Source: Aspidapion aeneum (Eukaryota; Arthropoda; Insecta; Coleoptera; Brentidae). Taken from it: a stretch of 64,000 nucleotides of DNA. The DNA is taken from contig OY755046.1 in NCBI GenBank assembly GCA_963576565.1, positions 64,019,379-64,083,378 on the forward strand, in the 5' to 3' direction. The position numbers were made by a program, and so were the translations under genes. The notes beneath the pieces are model-generated. The model did not search any database. It worked only from the letters and a program-made list of their open reading frames with translations, and was not told the origin of the DNA. Positions 11,651-25,130 of the stretch are shown here, one piece after another (positions within the stretch are counted from its first letter, which is position 1; the number at the start of each line of letters is the position of its first letter).

Positions 11651-11754
11651 GACGACGGACGTTTATTTTAGGGTTCATATAAGTAACAATCAAAGTGTTC
11701 ACTGTTTTGCGCGTTTGCAAATGACTGACAGATGTCAAAGATTTAGTTGAATCC

Positions 11755-12225
11755 AATAAAATTAATTTTCTTTCTTTCTTTTGTGGAAACGTAACTCTAC
11801 GGACTACGAAGCTCTGTGTAGTTTTGTGTACGGTCTTTACAATTTTTATTTTACGAAATACATGGTTTTAACAAAAGTCAGGTACAGTATTATTTAATAA
11901 TATTGTTAATAATAATAATATCTCATAATTGATAGCGTTCTAGGCTGAGCACGAATCAGAGAAAATGTCGACATTTTTTTTAAGTAATACGAAAATTAGG
12001 AAATATGTATTTAGTTAGTGATCTTTCGATAATATACTATGCTTAAAATCGTTAAAGTGCAAAAATATACTTTAGCTTTGCCTTTACATTTTCTTTAAAC
12101 CAGTAATATTTTTAGATATACGATTATTGACACAGTTAATTCTTAAGGGGGCAAATTCATTCATTTCATTGTCTGATTAAAAAAGAAAGGGGGGGGGGAG
12201 CTGCACCCCGTTCTTCCTTGGATAC
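11755..12225 (+). repeat. Left arm of a long inverted repeat
   Basis: Matches the reverse complement of 14729-15190, including CTAGGCTGAGCACGAATCAG, AATGTCGACATTTT, CCAGTAATATTTTTAGATAT and the G-run beside GAGCTGCACCCCGTTC. The arms are about 460 bp and highly similar. The intervening 2.5 kb includes TGTC element copy 3 and the edge of the nested complex. Confidence 0.85.
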
Positions 12226-12772
12226 GCTTCTCTTGGTGTGATTGGAATGACTGTAGTAGCAGTAAAAAACAAAATTTTAGCTTAGGCATTCAGGAGGGCT
12301 TAGCCACACCAAGCACAAAATTAACCCCCTTAAAATAAGGATAATTTAACTGGTGCTTTTTTTAAAAGATTTTTTCAACGGCATCATATCAATTTTTTTT
12401 TCTGTGGTGCCTTTTTTGCGAGAAAGTACCCAATTTTGCTAAAGTTTTTGCCTGCAACGTCTTTTTTTTTAAGTTTTAATTTTTTCTAAAAGTTTTGCCT
12501 GTTTTGTTGATTTTTAACTATTTTTTTAATTTTCTAAAATTGTCTTTTGCGGCAAATCTTTTTCCAAAGTACTTAATTTTTTTTAAAATTTTCTTCATCA
12601 GCTCCAATTTTTATATATTTTTTTCAACCTATTTATTTTCTGCGAAGAAATTTTGTTCGTAAAGTACTTCTTCTTCTTTAAGTATTACAACTCTTGCTAA
12701 CCAAACTAAGCTAATCTTCTACTTATGATAAATCTGCTCCAAAGATCTGACGAGGAGTTTTTCTTTCAAATA
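12226..12772. other. T-rich spacer
   Basis: Long T-rich tracts; no gene or complete repeat seen. Confidence 0.4.
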
Positions 12773-13316
12773 TTAGCTTACACTACCACTATACCATAGT
12801 TTAGTAAACATTTTTATATACCTATCTTTGCGTTTCAGATTATTTTGAAACTTTTTTGTCTCGCCGTCTGTCTGTCTGTCTGTATGTATGTAACGACCAA
12901 CGCGCATAATTTAAAAACCGCTTGCCCGATTTGAATGAAATTTGGTACCTAAGCGGGGTCGTGGGTCGAGATGGTCCCATTCAAATATGAACAACGAACG
13001 CAAGCCAAATAAAAGATTGGGGATAGATTACATGAATTAGAGTTTATGTGAAAATATGGCGAGTGTGATATCAAACAAAGGGTAATTGAATCCGGAGTTA
13101 AACAAAATACATTTTAGCGTATTTAAAAAAAGGTGGGGTAGATTAAAAAAATTAGAGTTTAAGTGAAAACATGGCTTGTGTGGTATTAAACAAAAGGTAA
13201 TTGAGGCTGGAGTTGAATACAATATATTTCAGTTTTTAGTTATATTAGCTGACACGTACACTATAACTATAGTAGCTAGTTTGAGCTTAGGTGCCCATAT
13301 ATTGGCAGAGTATTTT
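12773..13316 (+). mobile_element. TGTC element copy 3, short core
   Basis: Order and sequence match copy 2, but the tetranucleotide core is only about 25 bp (from 12865) and part of the 5' block is deleted. It ends in GTAGCTAGTTTGAGCTTAGG and GGCAGAGTATTTT. This is an older, diverged copy. Confidence 0.8.
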
Positions 13317-14466
13317 TAGTTATTTTTCATTCGCTTTTTAAAGTGTCTCTGATTTGCACCTGCCGGGCTAATTATTGTAGTATAGTGTTTTTGTTTGAGA
13401 GATCTCGTTAGAAAAACACAATCCATATCCCTAAATTAAGAAACTATTTTAAGATACAAGCTAAAACTTTACAGACAATAATACTGGACAGTATTGATAC
13501 CACTTTTGTATTTCTCACGACTTCAGTTCTTAGTTAGAATGTCATTTTTCTTTTGAGCAAAAAGCAAAAAAAAACAGTAACTCCCAGCACGATTTTAAAG
13601 TTAAAACATTGCCATGTAACTATTAAGATGATTTGTAGTACCATATGTTAAAAAAGTAAAATGTATTCTTCTTATTCTTCAAGTGGAATTAAAACCCTGG
13701 TGGGTTCTAGCCTGATAAGTAGAGCTCTCGATTCTGCCCCTTTGGTACGATTCTTCTTCCGCCTAGCAATGGCTAGAGAAGGTATTATTTTGGACGAAAA
13801 TAATTTTTTTGAGATAACGCCAAAAATGTGTTATTTGGATGTATTTTGACCTATCCTAGCAATATCGTCATGATGTCTATCTGTGTGTGTGTGTCTGTCC
13901 GTAACACGATAGCTCCTGAACCGCCGAACCGATTTTCATAAAATTTTCAGGTAAAATACTGTTCGACACTCTTACGAGCTGATTGATTTTGGTCAAAATC
14001 CTTTAATGCGAATGAGTTTTTTGATAATTAAAAATTTTAAAAAATGCTAACTTTTTAATGGAGCATCGTATCAATACAATAGTTTCGGAATATAGTAGAC
14101 TATATTTTGCTCAATAATTGTTGTTATAACCAAAAACTTTGCAGGAGCTTTAGTTTCTGAGATATTTAAAAAAAAACTGTTTTCAAAGCTAATATATTAT
14201 CATGGCTTCACTTGAAGTGTAATAATAGGCTAGCTAGGAAGGTGTCAGATGCGTCATGGATTCATTTATTTTTCATAGTGTTCTTGTTTCATGCATTTTC
14301 TGTACTTGTCCCAACCACGCTAATCTTTTATTCTTGATCCTTATCTTTCGATCTTTGTTCTCACTTTACCCTTTTCTACTCAAAAGCTGCTTTTTAAAAT
14401 AGCATGTTTCAAAAAGTCTCCAAAAAGGGAAGAAAGGAAGAACCGCAACCTCAAAATCGGTTACAT
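13317..14466. other. Spacer with a second TGTC-like repeat fragment
   Basis: At 13860-13960, TCTATCTGTGTGTGTGTGTC is followed by CCGTAACACGATAGCTCCTG and AACCGATTTTCATAAAATTT. This is the same arrangement (microsatellite, then a degenerate copy of the CCGATTT..ATGAAATTT motif) as in the TGTC elements, but otherwise unrelated in sequence. The rest is AT-rich with no gene. Confidence 0.5.
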
Positions 14467-14728
14467 CCCTAGTAACACAGTTACGTGTTAAAAACGTTTT
14501 TAAAACGTCCATTTCGGACCTAGGGGACGTTTTAAAAACGTAGGGTAGACCGGGGCTAGTTGACTAACGGGGTTAGTTGACTTATTGCCTGTAATGTTAG
14601 TGTATTCTAATAAATAGCGCCACAATTTGCGAATTTCGTACTTATTGGTATTAAATCCGACATTAGACGTATCGCTGTGATGAAAGGTTGTGTTGTGTGT
14701 CAGTGGGAATAATTTGATTAATTAGAAA

Positions 14729-15190
14729 GAACGGGGTGCAGCTGCCCCCCCCCTTTCTTTTTTAATCAGACAATGAAATGAATGAATTTGCCCCCTTAAG
14801 AACTAGCTGTGTCAATAATCGCATATCTAAAAATATTACTGGTTTAAAGAAAATGTAGAGGCAAAGCTAAAGTATATTTTTGCACTTTAACGATTTTAAG
14901 CATAGTATATTATCGAAAGATCACTAACTAAATACATATTTCCTAATTTTCGTATTACTTAAAAAAAATGTCGACATTTTCTCTGATTCGTGCTCAGCCT
15001 AGAACGCTATCAATTATGAGATATTATTATTATTAACAATATTATTAAATAATACTGTACCTGACGTTTGTTAAAAGCATGTATTTCGTAAAACAAAAAT
15101 TGTAAAGCCGACCGTAATACAAAACTACACAGAGCTTGGTAGGCCGTTTTGACAAAAGAAGAAAGAAAATTAATTAAATTGCATTTATCC
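14729..15190 (-). repeat. Right arm of the long inverted repeat
   Basis: Reverse complement of 11755-12225, sitting inside the pogo-like element. One arm is outside and one inside the nest, so these are probably two copies of one repeat in opposite orientation rather than a single hairpin element. Confidence 0.8.
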
Positions 15191-15341
15191 CTATACATAA
15201 TATTCCAATACCTACGGTAACTGCCCATTCATGACGCAAACATGACGGCCTTGGGGTCTTTAAGCAAAAAAGACCTGATTGGTTGCTTTCAAAGGCATAT
15301 GCATATTATTTCCATATAGTACGCATTATTGCAATACCTAC

Positions 15342-17742
15342 CCCAACTAACATTTATAGTAGCGGCTACATGTTCTAAAGGCTTTGCTACTTTCTTATAG
15401 TAGAAATGTGGTGATCCCAACCAAAATTTGTTACTTTTTAGTTCTAACTACTATTTAGTATCAGGAAATAGTAGATGTTTCGTAAAAACGACCCTCTAAA
15501 CTACTTAATAGGATTGTTTCTTGATAGTCGATTCTGATAGTCTTCTCTACCACAATAGGACGTTGCTAAAGTTTTACTTTCTTTTTAGTCGTTATTTCGT
15601 AGTCGCCCTGACTTTTATATCCTACTTAATTACCACTAGAAAGTTAAGCTTCATTGGAGTCCCAAACAAGTGTATCCGACAACTACATTATAACTTTAAT
15701 TTTTACCACAAAAGTTTGTGTCATCATAGTAACATCTGATGTAACAATGTAGACAAAATAACTTTTTGGATCAACTTTAAAGCCGCAACTACTTTCAAGT
15801 AACCTTTTCGACTATCAGGGAATATAGTTTGGGACGCCATGTTTTTATGTAAGAAAGAAAATTTAATATTTTTGTTGTCGTTTTATGAGCTCATATTAAA
15901 GAGCCATACTATTTTATAAACAAATTAGTTGAAGCTTACCAAAAATGCTCTTCTTAAGCACCATTTGTTGGAGTTAACTGTCGATTATGAAAACATAACC
16001 TCCAAAATCACAACACAAAAATTCCATCAGCTACCAGAAAACGGCTCAATTTTACGGGCGCACCGGTTTTTTGCAATATATATAATGCATGTTATACAAA
16101 AAACTTTGCGTCGCACTCGAGTTTTGATCCTCTGCTCGTAAATTCTCACACTTTTGGATAACATAGTTCATATTATAACTATAACCAAACAAAAAAACTA
16201 AGCGAGTCTGTTTACTGTTGTGTCCACCATATTGTGTAACAATTCTACCAAAAAGAAACGATTATATTATTTGCAACTACATCGCAACTTTTATGCCATT
16301 ACGGAAAAAAAACAGCCTCTACGACGTAGTAGATACCTGGCTACGACGTAGTAGTGTAGTTGTTACTACAGTGACTTTAAACACTTGGCCAAGTAGTTAT
16401 AACCAGAAATTGGTTCCCCACTTAGGGAATTATAACGTCGCTGTATGGTATACTGAGACGTAGCGGGAGTACGTTGCGGTTATTTTCCCAACAAACATTT
16501 AAAGTTGTAACGACGAAACGCCCACTAGAAAGAATTTCTTAAAAGTAACCGCAACGTACTCCCGCTACGTCTCAGTATACCATACAGCGACGTTATAATT
16601 CCCTAAGTGGGGAACCAATTTCTGGTTGTAACTACTAGGCCAAGTGTTTAAAGTCACTGTAGTAACAACTACACTACTACGTCGTAGCCAGGTATCTACT
16701 ACGTCGAAGAGGCTGTTTTTTTCCGTAATGGCATCAAAGTTGCGATGTAGTTGCAAATAATATAATTGTTTCTTTTTGGTAGAATTGTAACACAATATGG
16801 TGGACACAACAGTAAACAGACTCGCTTAGTTTTTTTGTTTGGTTATGGTTATAATATGAACTACGTTATCCAAAAGTGTGAGAATTTACGAGCAGAGGAT
16901 CAAAAGTCGAGTGCGACGCAAAGTTTTTTGTATAACATGCATTATATATATTGCAAAAAACCGGTGCGCCCGTAAAATTGAGCCGTTTTCTGATAGCTGA
17001 TGGAATTTTTGTGTTGTGATTTTGGAGGTTATGTTTTCATAATCGACAGTTAACTACAACAAATGGTGCTTAAGAAGAGCATTTTTGGTAAGCTTCAACT
17101 AATTTGTTTATAAAATAGTATGGCTCTTTAATATGAGCTCATAAAACGACACCAAAAATATTAAATTTTCTTTCTTACATAAAAACATGGCGTCCCAAAC
17201 TATATTCCCTGATAGTCGGAAAGGTTACTTGAAAGTAGTTGCGGCTTTAAAGTTGATCCAAAAAGTTATTTTGTCTACATTGTTACATCAGATGTTACTA
17301 TAATGACACAAACTTTTGTGGTAAAAATTAAAGTTATAATGTAGTTGTCGGATACACTTGTTTGGGACTCCAATGAAGCTTAACTTTCTAGTGGTAATTA
17401 AGTAGGATATAGAAGTCAGGGCGACTACGAAATAACGACTAAAAAGAAAGTAAAACTTTAGCAACGTCCTATTGTGGTAGAGAAGACTATCAGAATCGAC
17501 TATCAAGAAACAATCCTATGAAGTAGTTTAGAGGGTCGTTTTTACGAAACATCTACTATTTCCTGATACTAAATAGTTGTTAGAACTAAAAAGTAACAAA
17601 TTTTGGTTGAGATCACCACATTTCTACTATAAGAAAGTAGCAAAGCCTTTTGAACATGTAGCTGCTACTATAAATGTTAGTTGGGTTTAAGAAATTCTTT
17701 CTAGTTGGGGTTTCGTCGTTACAACTTTAATTGTTTGTTGGG
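15342..17742 (+). mobile_element. Family X element (outer copy), interrupted by its own kind
   Basis: It starts CCCAACTAACATTTATAG and ends AATTGTTTGTTGGG, with AC on both sides (15340-15341, 17743-17744) as a 2-bp target duplication. The inner copy splits it into 15342-16486 and 17686-17742. Its reconstructed length is about 1200 bp, equal to other copies. Three short frames (72, 70 and 80 residues) are conserved between copies, but so is the whole sequence, and no transposase motif is visible. Short inverted motifs CTACGACGTAG and AAGAAATTCTT occur near the 3' end. Confidence 0.85.
16487..17685 (-). mobile_element. Family X element (inner copy), inverted
   Basis: A complete minus-strand copy, 1199 bp, CCCAACAAACATTTAAAG ... 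TAAATGTTAGTTGGG, inserted 57 bp from the 3' end of the outer copy. T-runs at the junctions fit a TT duplication when compared with the uninterrupted sequence at 58336-58350. The two opposed copies form a ~2.3-kb palindrome. Confidence 0.88.
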
Positions 17743-17830
17743 ACGGTACCTTACGATGCAGAATGCAAACATATTTGAAATAGCAATATCAATGGGTATA
17801 AGTCTATCCTTTTTGCGATCCTTAAGATAA
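17743..17830 (+). repeat. Segment duplicated in inverse at 58727-58812
   Basis: ACGGTACCTTACGATGCAGA and the following ~75 bp, including AGTCTATCCTTTTTGCG, match the reverse complement of 58727-58812. It belongs to the host of the outer X insertion. The family is not identified. Confidence 0.7.
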
Positions 17831-18025
17831 AATCCAAATCCAATCATCGTTGGTATGTAATAATTATCTAACTTATAAATTATTAATTATTGTTCGTTGG
17901 GTTGGGTTTTATACGTTTTTATAAATATACTAACCTATATGATTTTATATATTTCATAACGGATATTTGCATGTTCTTAAATGTGGCCTAAATTTTGGGT
18001 GACGTCATGCGGGGTATCTTGACTA

Positions 18026-18073
18026 AGCACATGTGGGGTTAGTTGACTATAGTCAACTAACCCCGCATGTGCT
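18026..18073. repeat. 48-bp near-perfect palindrome in the pogo-like element
   Basis: AGCACATGTGGGGTTAGTTG, then the centre ACTATAGT, then CAACTAACCCCGCATGTGCT; one mismatch. It contains two opposed copies of the element's subterminal GGGGTTAGTTGACT motif, so it may be a transposase-binding site pair. Confidence 0.85.
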
Positions 18074-18217
18074 GTTGTTTTACCTAAGGAGACTCATCGT
18101 AAAGGCAAGCTTTATAGGAAACGCAGCCTGACATTGATTTTCCATTTTTTGGTTGGTTATTATTTTTGACATGTTTTCATCGGTTTTGCATCATCTTCAT
18201 AATCCGATGGTGATACT

Positions 18218-18352
18218 GAGTGCCTGGTGTGCGACGAATCTTATCGTATTAGCGCAAGCGGTGAAAACTGGGTGCAATGGATCAGTTATCGCAGATGGGC
18301 CCATGACAAATGTATCGGCAGCTCCAATATTTATTATAAGTGCATCAACTGA
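18218..18352 (+). pseudogene. C-terminal zinc-finger remnant of a pogo-type transposase
   Basis: The frame reads ECLVCDESYRISASGENWVQ, then WISYRRWAHDKCIG, then a tail with YYKCIN and a stop. The pattern C-x2-C ... W-x-(Q/K)-W ... WAH-x2-C ... C is the PHD-like finger that ends many insect pogo/jerky-type transposases. The final Cys pair is incomplete. Everything upstream of this is missing or replaced by a fragment of the repeat also found at 37306-37528. It supports the pogo assignment made from the TIRs and the TA target. Confidence 0.65.
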
Positions 18353-18392
18353 TGACGACTTGTAGGCCTCTCTCTATTAGTTTAGTTGTTTT

Positions 18393-20010
<1,618 letters not shown>

Positions 20011-20556
20011 GTTTTGTTTAGCACTCAACTACTTTTATAATTTAAGAAAATAAACCTTTACTTTGCAACTCCATTGTTTTTCTTTTTAAAAAACTATAAA
20101 AAATTATCAAGTCACCTAACCCCTTTATGTATGTCAACTAACCCCGTATAAGGGGGTAGTCGACTTATCTGTCCGTAATTCTAAAATTGCGAAATATTTT
20201 TTCACGTAGTGATAGTAAACCAAAAGTAATAATTAATATCAAATTTATAAACAATTTACTAATTTTTCGCATGCCACAGATCGATAACGATCATATAATA
20301 AATTTAATAAAACTATTCCTGTAAAAACTTAGTCAACTAGCCCCGGTCTCCCCTACACCTAGGTCCGTCAGAGTCCAATACAGGTCCCTGGAAGGTCCAT
20401 GGAACGTTTTTGTGTTTTTTTTTAGATACGGGAATATTAGGGACCTAGAAAAACTTAAAAAGTATGTTTTAAAAACGTCCAAAATGAACGTTTTTTAGCC
20501 GTCCCATTTTGAACCTTTTTAAAACGTACTTTTAGGTATCGGGGCGTTCTGACCTA

Positions 20557-21322
20557 CTACTATTATGTCGGTTTAGAACGTTTTTCTACGTTGTCCGACG
20601 CCTATTCTCCACCTCCTTCGATCCTGACAATCATCTGTCAGATTCTTTTGACTCATTGATCTTTGGATTGACTGTTGCCATTCCATTTAGGACGCCCTCT
20701 TTTTCTGCGCCCTATTGGTTGCCATTCTAGGAACTGCCTTGGTAAGCTTTCGTTGTTCATCCGTTGTACATGGCCATACCATATTAGTTGCCTTCAAGTG
20801 ATGTCATCCGTTATGCTTCCCTCGATTCCCATTCTTTCTTTTATGATCTCATTTCTTATGTGATTTGTTCTAGATATTCTCATTGATCTTCTTATTGCAT
20901 CCATTTCGACACTTTCCATTTTTGTGATGTATTTTTCTGTTACGCGACAAGTCTCTATTCCATACAACTTTTCACCATTATTTCATATATGTTAAATCTT
21001 AAATTCTTTTTATCTCTCTGCTTCATAAAATACTGTTAAGACATCCAATAACCTTTTTTGCTTTTACTTTTATTTTTTCCAGTTCTTTACAGTCTGTTCC
21101 TGTCTTATCAAATGTGACACCCAAGTATACATACTCATTGCATGGAGATATTACTTGTCCATTGTCTAGTTCTAACTCACTGGATTCGTTTCCAATACAT
21201 AACTACTGTGTCTTGTCCACGTTCACTGTTAATCCCCACTTTTGGAATTCTTCCATTAACTTTCTCATCATATACTTCATGTCTTCTTTATCATTAGCTA
21301 CAATTACTTGATTGTCAGCAAA
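20557..21322 (-). pseudogene. 5'-truncated LINE fragment, 3' end of reverse transcriptase ORF
   Basis: The minus strand encodes VIVANDKEDMKYMMRKLMEE, KWGLTVNVDKTQ, YVYLGVTFDKTGTD, then the C-terminal RQLIWYGHVQRMN..LP and GRRKRGRPK motif typical of non-LTR retrotransposon ORF2 ends. A 12-bp direct repeat CGTTyTGACCTA flanks it (20545-20556, 21323-21334), a target duplication with one mismatch. Several stops. The same family occurs at 46155-47770, 52530-54905 and 61437-61667. Confidence 0.85.
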
Positions 21323-21380
21323 CGTTTTGACCTAACGGGACCTAAAAAGTACGTTCCTGGAACGTCCGGTGTTACTAGGG

Positions 21381-21663
21381 ACGTAGATATAATTTATTTA
21401 TTTGAGTGGAAGATACGTGGTGTTTAACTAGACCCACTATAAAGCGTACCTATAAAGTCCGTAGAACTTATGTTGTTGGTTCAATTGTCTTTAAAAACAA
21501 TGGGTTGTCTTCTTATTATTGTTATGATTTATACTGAAATGAGAATTTACACGAAGTTACTATTAGTTAGCGGCTTTGTAACCGATATATCACGTCCCAA
21601 AAGTTTGTGGTAATGGACATGCACTATGTATTGTATACCATAGAATATTTCTTCAATATGCAC
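21381..21663. other. Spacer before conserved block
   Basis: AT-rich; no gene seen. The 65-codon frame at 21607-21804 starts here but only its last ~45 codons are conserved at a second locus. Confidence 0.4.
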
Positions 21664-21806
21664 CTAATATACCAAGAGCCCGTAACACAAAACTCTACGT
21701 TATCCGTACCATTAAAATTCATATTCAACAAGTGTCATATTAGCGTACACAAAGGTGTGCCTACTTTAGTTAACAACGAGACGTGGCCTGAAGTCGCTAA
21801 TTAAGC
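21664..21806 (+). repeat. Conserved block preceding the 142-bp satellite (locus 1)
   Basis: About 140 bp nearly identical to the reverse complement of 45922-46062. In one frame both copies read QEPVTQNSTLSVPLKFIFNK then CHISVHKGVPT, diverge for about 8 codons, and end VAN-stop. Whether it is translated is unknown; no family is recognised. In both places it sits directly before a tandem array with the same 142-bp period in the same relative orientation. Confidence 0.7.
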
Positions 21807-21899
21807 AAAATGTATGAAAAGGTTTACAGGTGCGTTAACATCTTATAGTATCAGTTTAGACTCTATTGCAAGTATGTCATATAAACCCATTTATAAAAA

Positions 21900-23600
21900 T
21901 ATGATGATACTGCCACACCTCACCTCAGCTGGAGGACAGGCATACGCTGCTAAGTAAAATTTCATCTGTGGTTAAACCTGCATAAACGAGAAGCAGCATA
22001 TTTTTTTTGGCACATATGTCAGTTACGCCCCTATTATATATGTGTCTCATGCTGCCTTGCTGCTGCCTGGTTGCTGATAAGGCACACCATCTAGATGATA
22101 AGGGTTTTTAACATTCACGGACGTAAATTGATAACAAGATATTTTTTATAAAATAGCTGTCATATAGAGCCGGTAAGTTAAAAATAACTATGCTGCCCGA
22201 CGTCCATTTGGCATACGCTAGGCACACCAGTGAAAATTATAAAATATTTTTGTTTCAAGTCACATCATGTATTATCAAGATGTTTTTTAACAATTGTGTG
22301 TCTTATGGACCTTCAAATACTGAGTTTACTATTCTGCCAAACATTTACCTTACCAAAGGACTGGCACACCTTCTGTAATTATATTTGAAGCTGAAACTCA
22401 CGCACATTACTAAATAACAAAATGGTTTCTAATTTCTGTGTGTCATGTGGACCCTCAAATACTAAATTGACTATGCTGCCAAAGATCTGCCTGACCGAAC
22501 GAATGGCACATCTCCTGTAATTGTTTGTGAGGCTGAACTCACCCACTTTTCTAACTAGCAAGATAGTTTTTTATTACTGTATGTCATGTGGACCCTCAAA
22601 TACTAAATTAAGTGTGCTGCCAATCATCTGCTTGACCGAAGGAATGAGACACTTCCTCTAATTATATTTGAGGCTGAAACTTACCTACATACCTAACTAA
22701 CAATATGGTTTTTAATTATTGTGTGTCATGTGAACCCTCAAATACTAAATTCAGTATGCTGGCAAACATCTGCCTAACCGAAGGAACAGTACATCTCCTA
22801 TAATTATATTTGAGGTTAAAAGTGACCTACGTTAGTAAATATAAAGATGTTTTAAAATTATTGTGTGTCATGTGAACCCTCATATAGTAAACTGACTATG
22901 CTGCCCAACATCTGCCTAACCGAAGGAATGGCACACCCCATAATATTATATTCAACCCTGAAACTTACCCACATAATTAAATGCAGGATGGTTTTTTTAT
23001 CATTGTGTGTCATGTGGACTCTCAAATACTAAATTCACTATGCTGCCAAACATCTGGCTCACCGAAAGAATGGCACATCTCCTCTAGTTATATTTAAGGC
23101 TAAAACTGACCTATATTAGTAAATACCAAAATATTTTTTATTTATTGTGTGTTATGTGGACCCTCAAATACCTAATTGACTGCTGCCAAACATCTGCCTG
23201 ACCAAAGGAATGGCACACCTCCTCTAATGATATTTGAAGCTGAAACTCACCCACATTACTAAATAGCAAGATGGTTTTTCATTATTGTGTGTAATGCGAA
23301 GCCTCAAATACTAAATTGACTCTTCTGCCAAATATCTGCCTGACCGAAGAAATGGCACACCTCCTCTAATTATATTTGATGCAGAAACTCCCCTACATTA
23401 CTAAATACCAAGATGGTTTTTAATTATTGGGTGTCATATGATCCATCAAATACTAAATTGACTATACTGCCAAACATCCGCCTGACCGAAACTTATCTAC
23501 ATTACTAAACATCAGGATGATTTTGAATTATTGCGTGTAATATGGACCCATAAATGCTAAATTGACTCTGCTGCCAAACATCTGACCACTGACAGCACGT
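21900..23600 (+). repeat. 142-bp tandem satellite array, locus 1
   Basis: About 12 units. The phrase TCATGTGGACCCTCAAATAC (and variants) starts at 22441, 22584, 22726, 22868, 23010, 23152, 23292 and 23434, so the spacing is 140-143 bp. Earlier diverged units are marked by GCTGCC...GGCACACC near 21912, 22047, 22193 and 22336. The core phrase is GCTGCCAAACATCTGCCTGA followed by CCGAAGGAATGGCACACCTC. The last unit is shortened to ~104 bp. Small frames here are incidental. Confidence 0.93.
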
Positions 23601-23671
23601 GTTTTGTATCAACAAACAGGTAATTGCGCTAGGGACCAGCATGCGGAGGTACGTATTTTCATATGAAAAGG

Positions 23672-23785
23672 ACAGGGGACAATTCGTCGCGGCCGATTCG
23701 CTGTGATCCAATTCGCGGCGATCCGATGCGCCGCGGGGACAATTTCCTGCCGGCCGACTCGCCGCGGGGACAATTTGCCACGAGA
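23672..23785. repeat. G+C-rich minisatellite remnant
   Basis: Irregular repetition of GGGGACAATT and CGCCGCGGGGACAATTT with GCCGA(C/T)TCGC, in otherwise AT-rich DNA. It resembles in style, not sequence, the GGCGCC arms of the foldback element at 39769-42782. Confidence 0.6.
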
Positions 23786-23984
23786 TTATTTGATTTATGA
23801 TATTACCATTGGGAATTGTTTTAACAGTTTTATTTAGCTTGACTTCATATAATATATCTGTTTATTTGTTTGATCATAACTTTTTTCAAACTTTTCCAAT
23901 TAAATATTTGGTGGTTAGTGTACAATTTAAAAAAAAATTATTTGAAAAATATTTATAATTATTATTTATATTTTGAAAAGGATT

Positions 23985-25130
23985 TTCTCATTTATGAACC
24001 AATATGCATTAAACTCGGAACTTTGTGATCTTTCAGGTCGCTGATTATTATTTTTAACAAACTAAAAAAAAACAAAATGACCTATCAAAAATGGCGGACT
24101 TTTCCATTTATGAACCAATATGCATCAAATTCAGAACTTTGGGGCGCTTCAGGTTGCTGATTATGATTTCTAACTTAAACTTTAAAAAAAAAATCAAAAT
24201 GGCGGGTTTTCCCATGTATGAACCGATTTGCATCAAACTCGAAACTTTGCGATCTTTCAGGTCGCTGATTATTGTTTTTAACTGAAACTAAAAAAAATGC
24301 AAAATGGCGGATCAAAAATGACGGACTTACCCATTTATGATCCAATATGCATTAAATTCGGAACTTTAGGTTGTTTTAAGTCCCTGATTATGATTTATAT
24401 CTTAAACTTTAAAAATATCAAAATGGGGTTTTCACAATGCCGTAGTTTTGTCAAGCTTGACATTTTGCAGTGTTGAGGTCACTAAATACAGTTTTTTCGT
24501 CAAACTTTAAAAAATTAAAATGGCGGATCTAAAATGGCGGACTTTCTTAATTATCAGCCGATATGTTTCAAATATGGAACTTGGAAATAAACTGCTGTAA
24601 AAGTTATAAAAAATTTAAAATTGTGCTCCAAAATGGCGGATTTCCGTATCTACTAACCGATGTGTTTCAAACGTAAAAGATTGGTTTGCTTGAGGTCACT
24701 TAATACAATTTATTTAAACTTAAAAAAAATTAAATGGGGTATTCAAAATGGCGAACTTCGCGGTATTTCAAATCGCTGATTATGATTTTTTGACCCAAAC
24801 TTAAAAAAATTATAATTGCGGATGCAAAATTGCGATTTTATACATAGCGATTCATGAATAAGAAACTCCGCCATTTTGATTTTTTTGTAAGTGTGAGTCT
24901 TAAACTTTATTAAGTGACCTTAAGCAATGCAATCTTTCAAGTTTGAGATAAATCGGTTAATAAATACAAAATAGCACCATTTTGGATTTGTTATTTTGAA
25001 TTTTTTCGGAGTATGAGTCAAAAATCATATTCAGTGACTTGAAAAATATCGGTTCATAAATAAAAAAGTCCGCCATTTTGGATTCGTTATTTTTAATTTT
25101 TACGGAGTTTCCATTTTGGATCCGCCATTG
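23985..25130. repeat. AAAATGGCGGA repeat cluster with inverted second half
   Basis: Units of about 110-120 bp (AAAATGGCGGACTTTTCCAT, ATGAACCAATATGCATCAAA, TCAGGTCGCTGATTATGATT) run on the plus strand to about 24840, then reversed units (CCGCCATTTTGGAT...) to about 25130. Related sequence occurs at 39000-39480 and 41045-41385. The right edge TAAATTGTATTGTTA.CAGAA is shared with 39379-39403, so this may be a foldback-type element. Confidence 0.75.

Noticed and set aside
13690..13790. tRNA-like phrase around AAGTAGAGCTCTCGATTC
   Set aside because: No cloverleaf arms or T-loop consensus could be paired.
15521..17506. Three short frames of family X as transposase genes
   Set aside because: Noncoding parts are just as conserved as the frames. 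No DDE, zinc-finger or helicase motif is present, and 1.2 kb is too short for an intact transposase.
22190..23600. CRISPR-like regular spacing
   Set aside because: The unit is a 142-bp head-to-tail satellite with no unique spacers, in a eukaryotic context.
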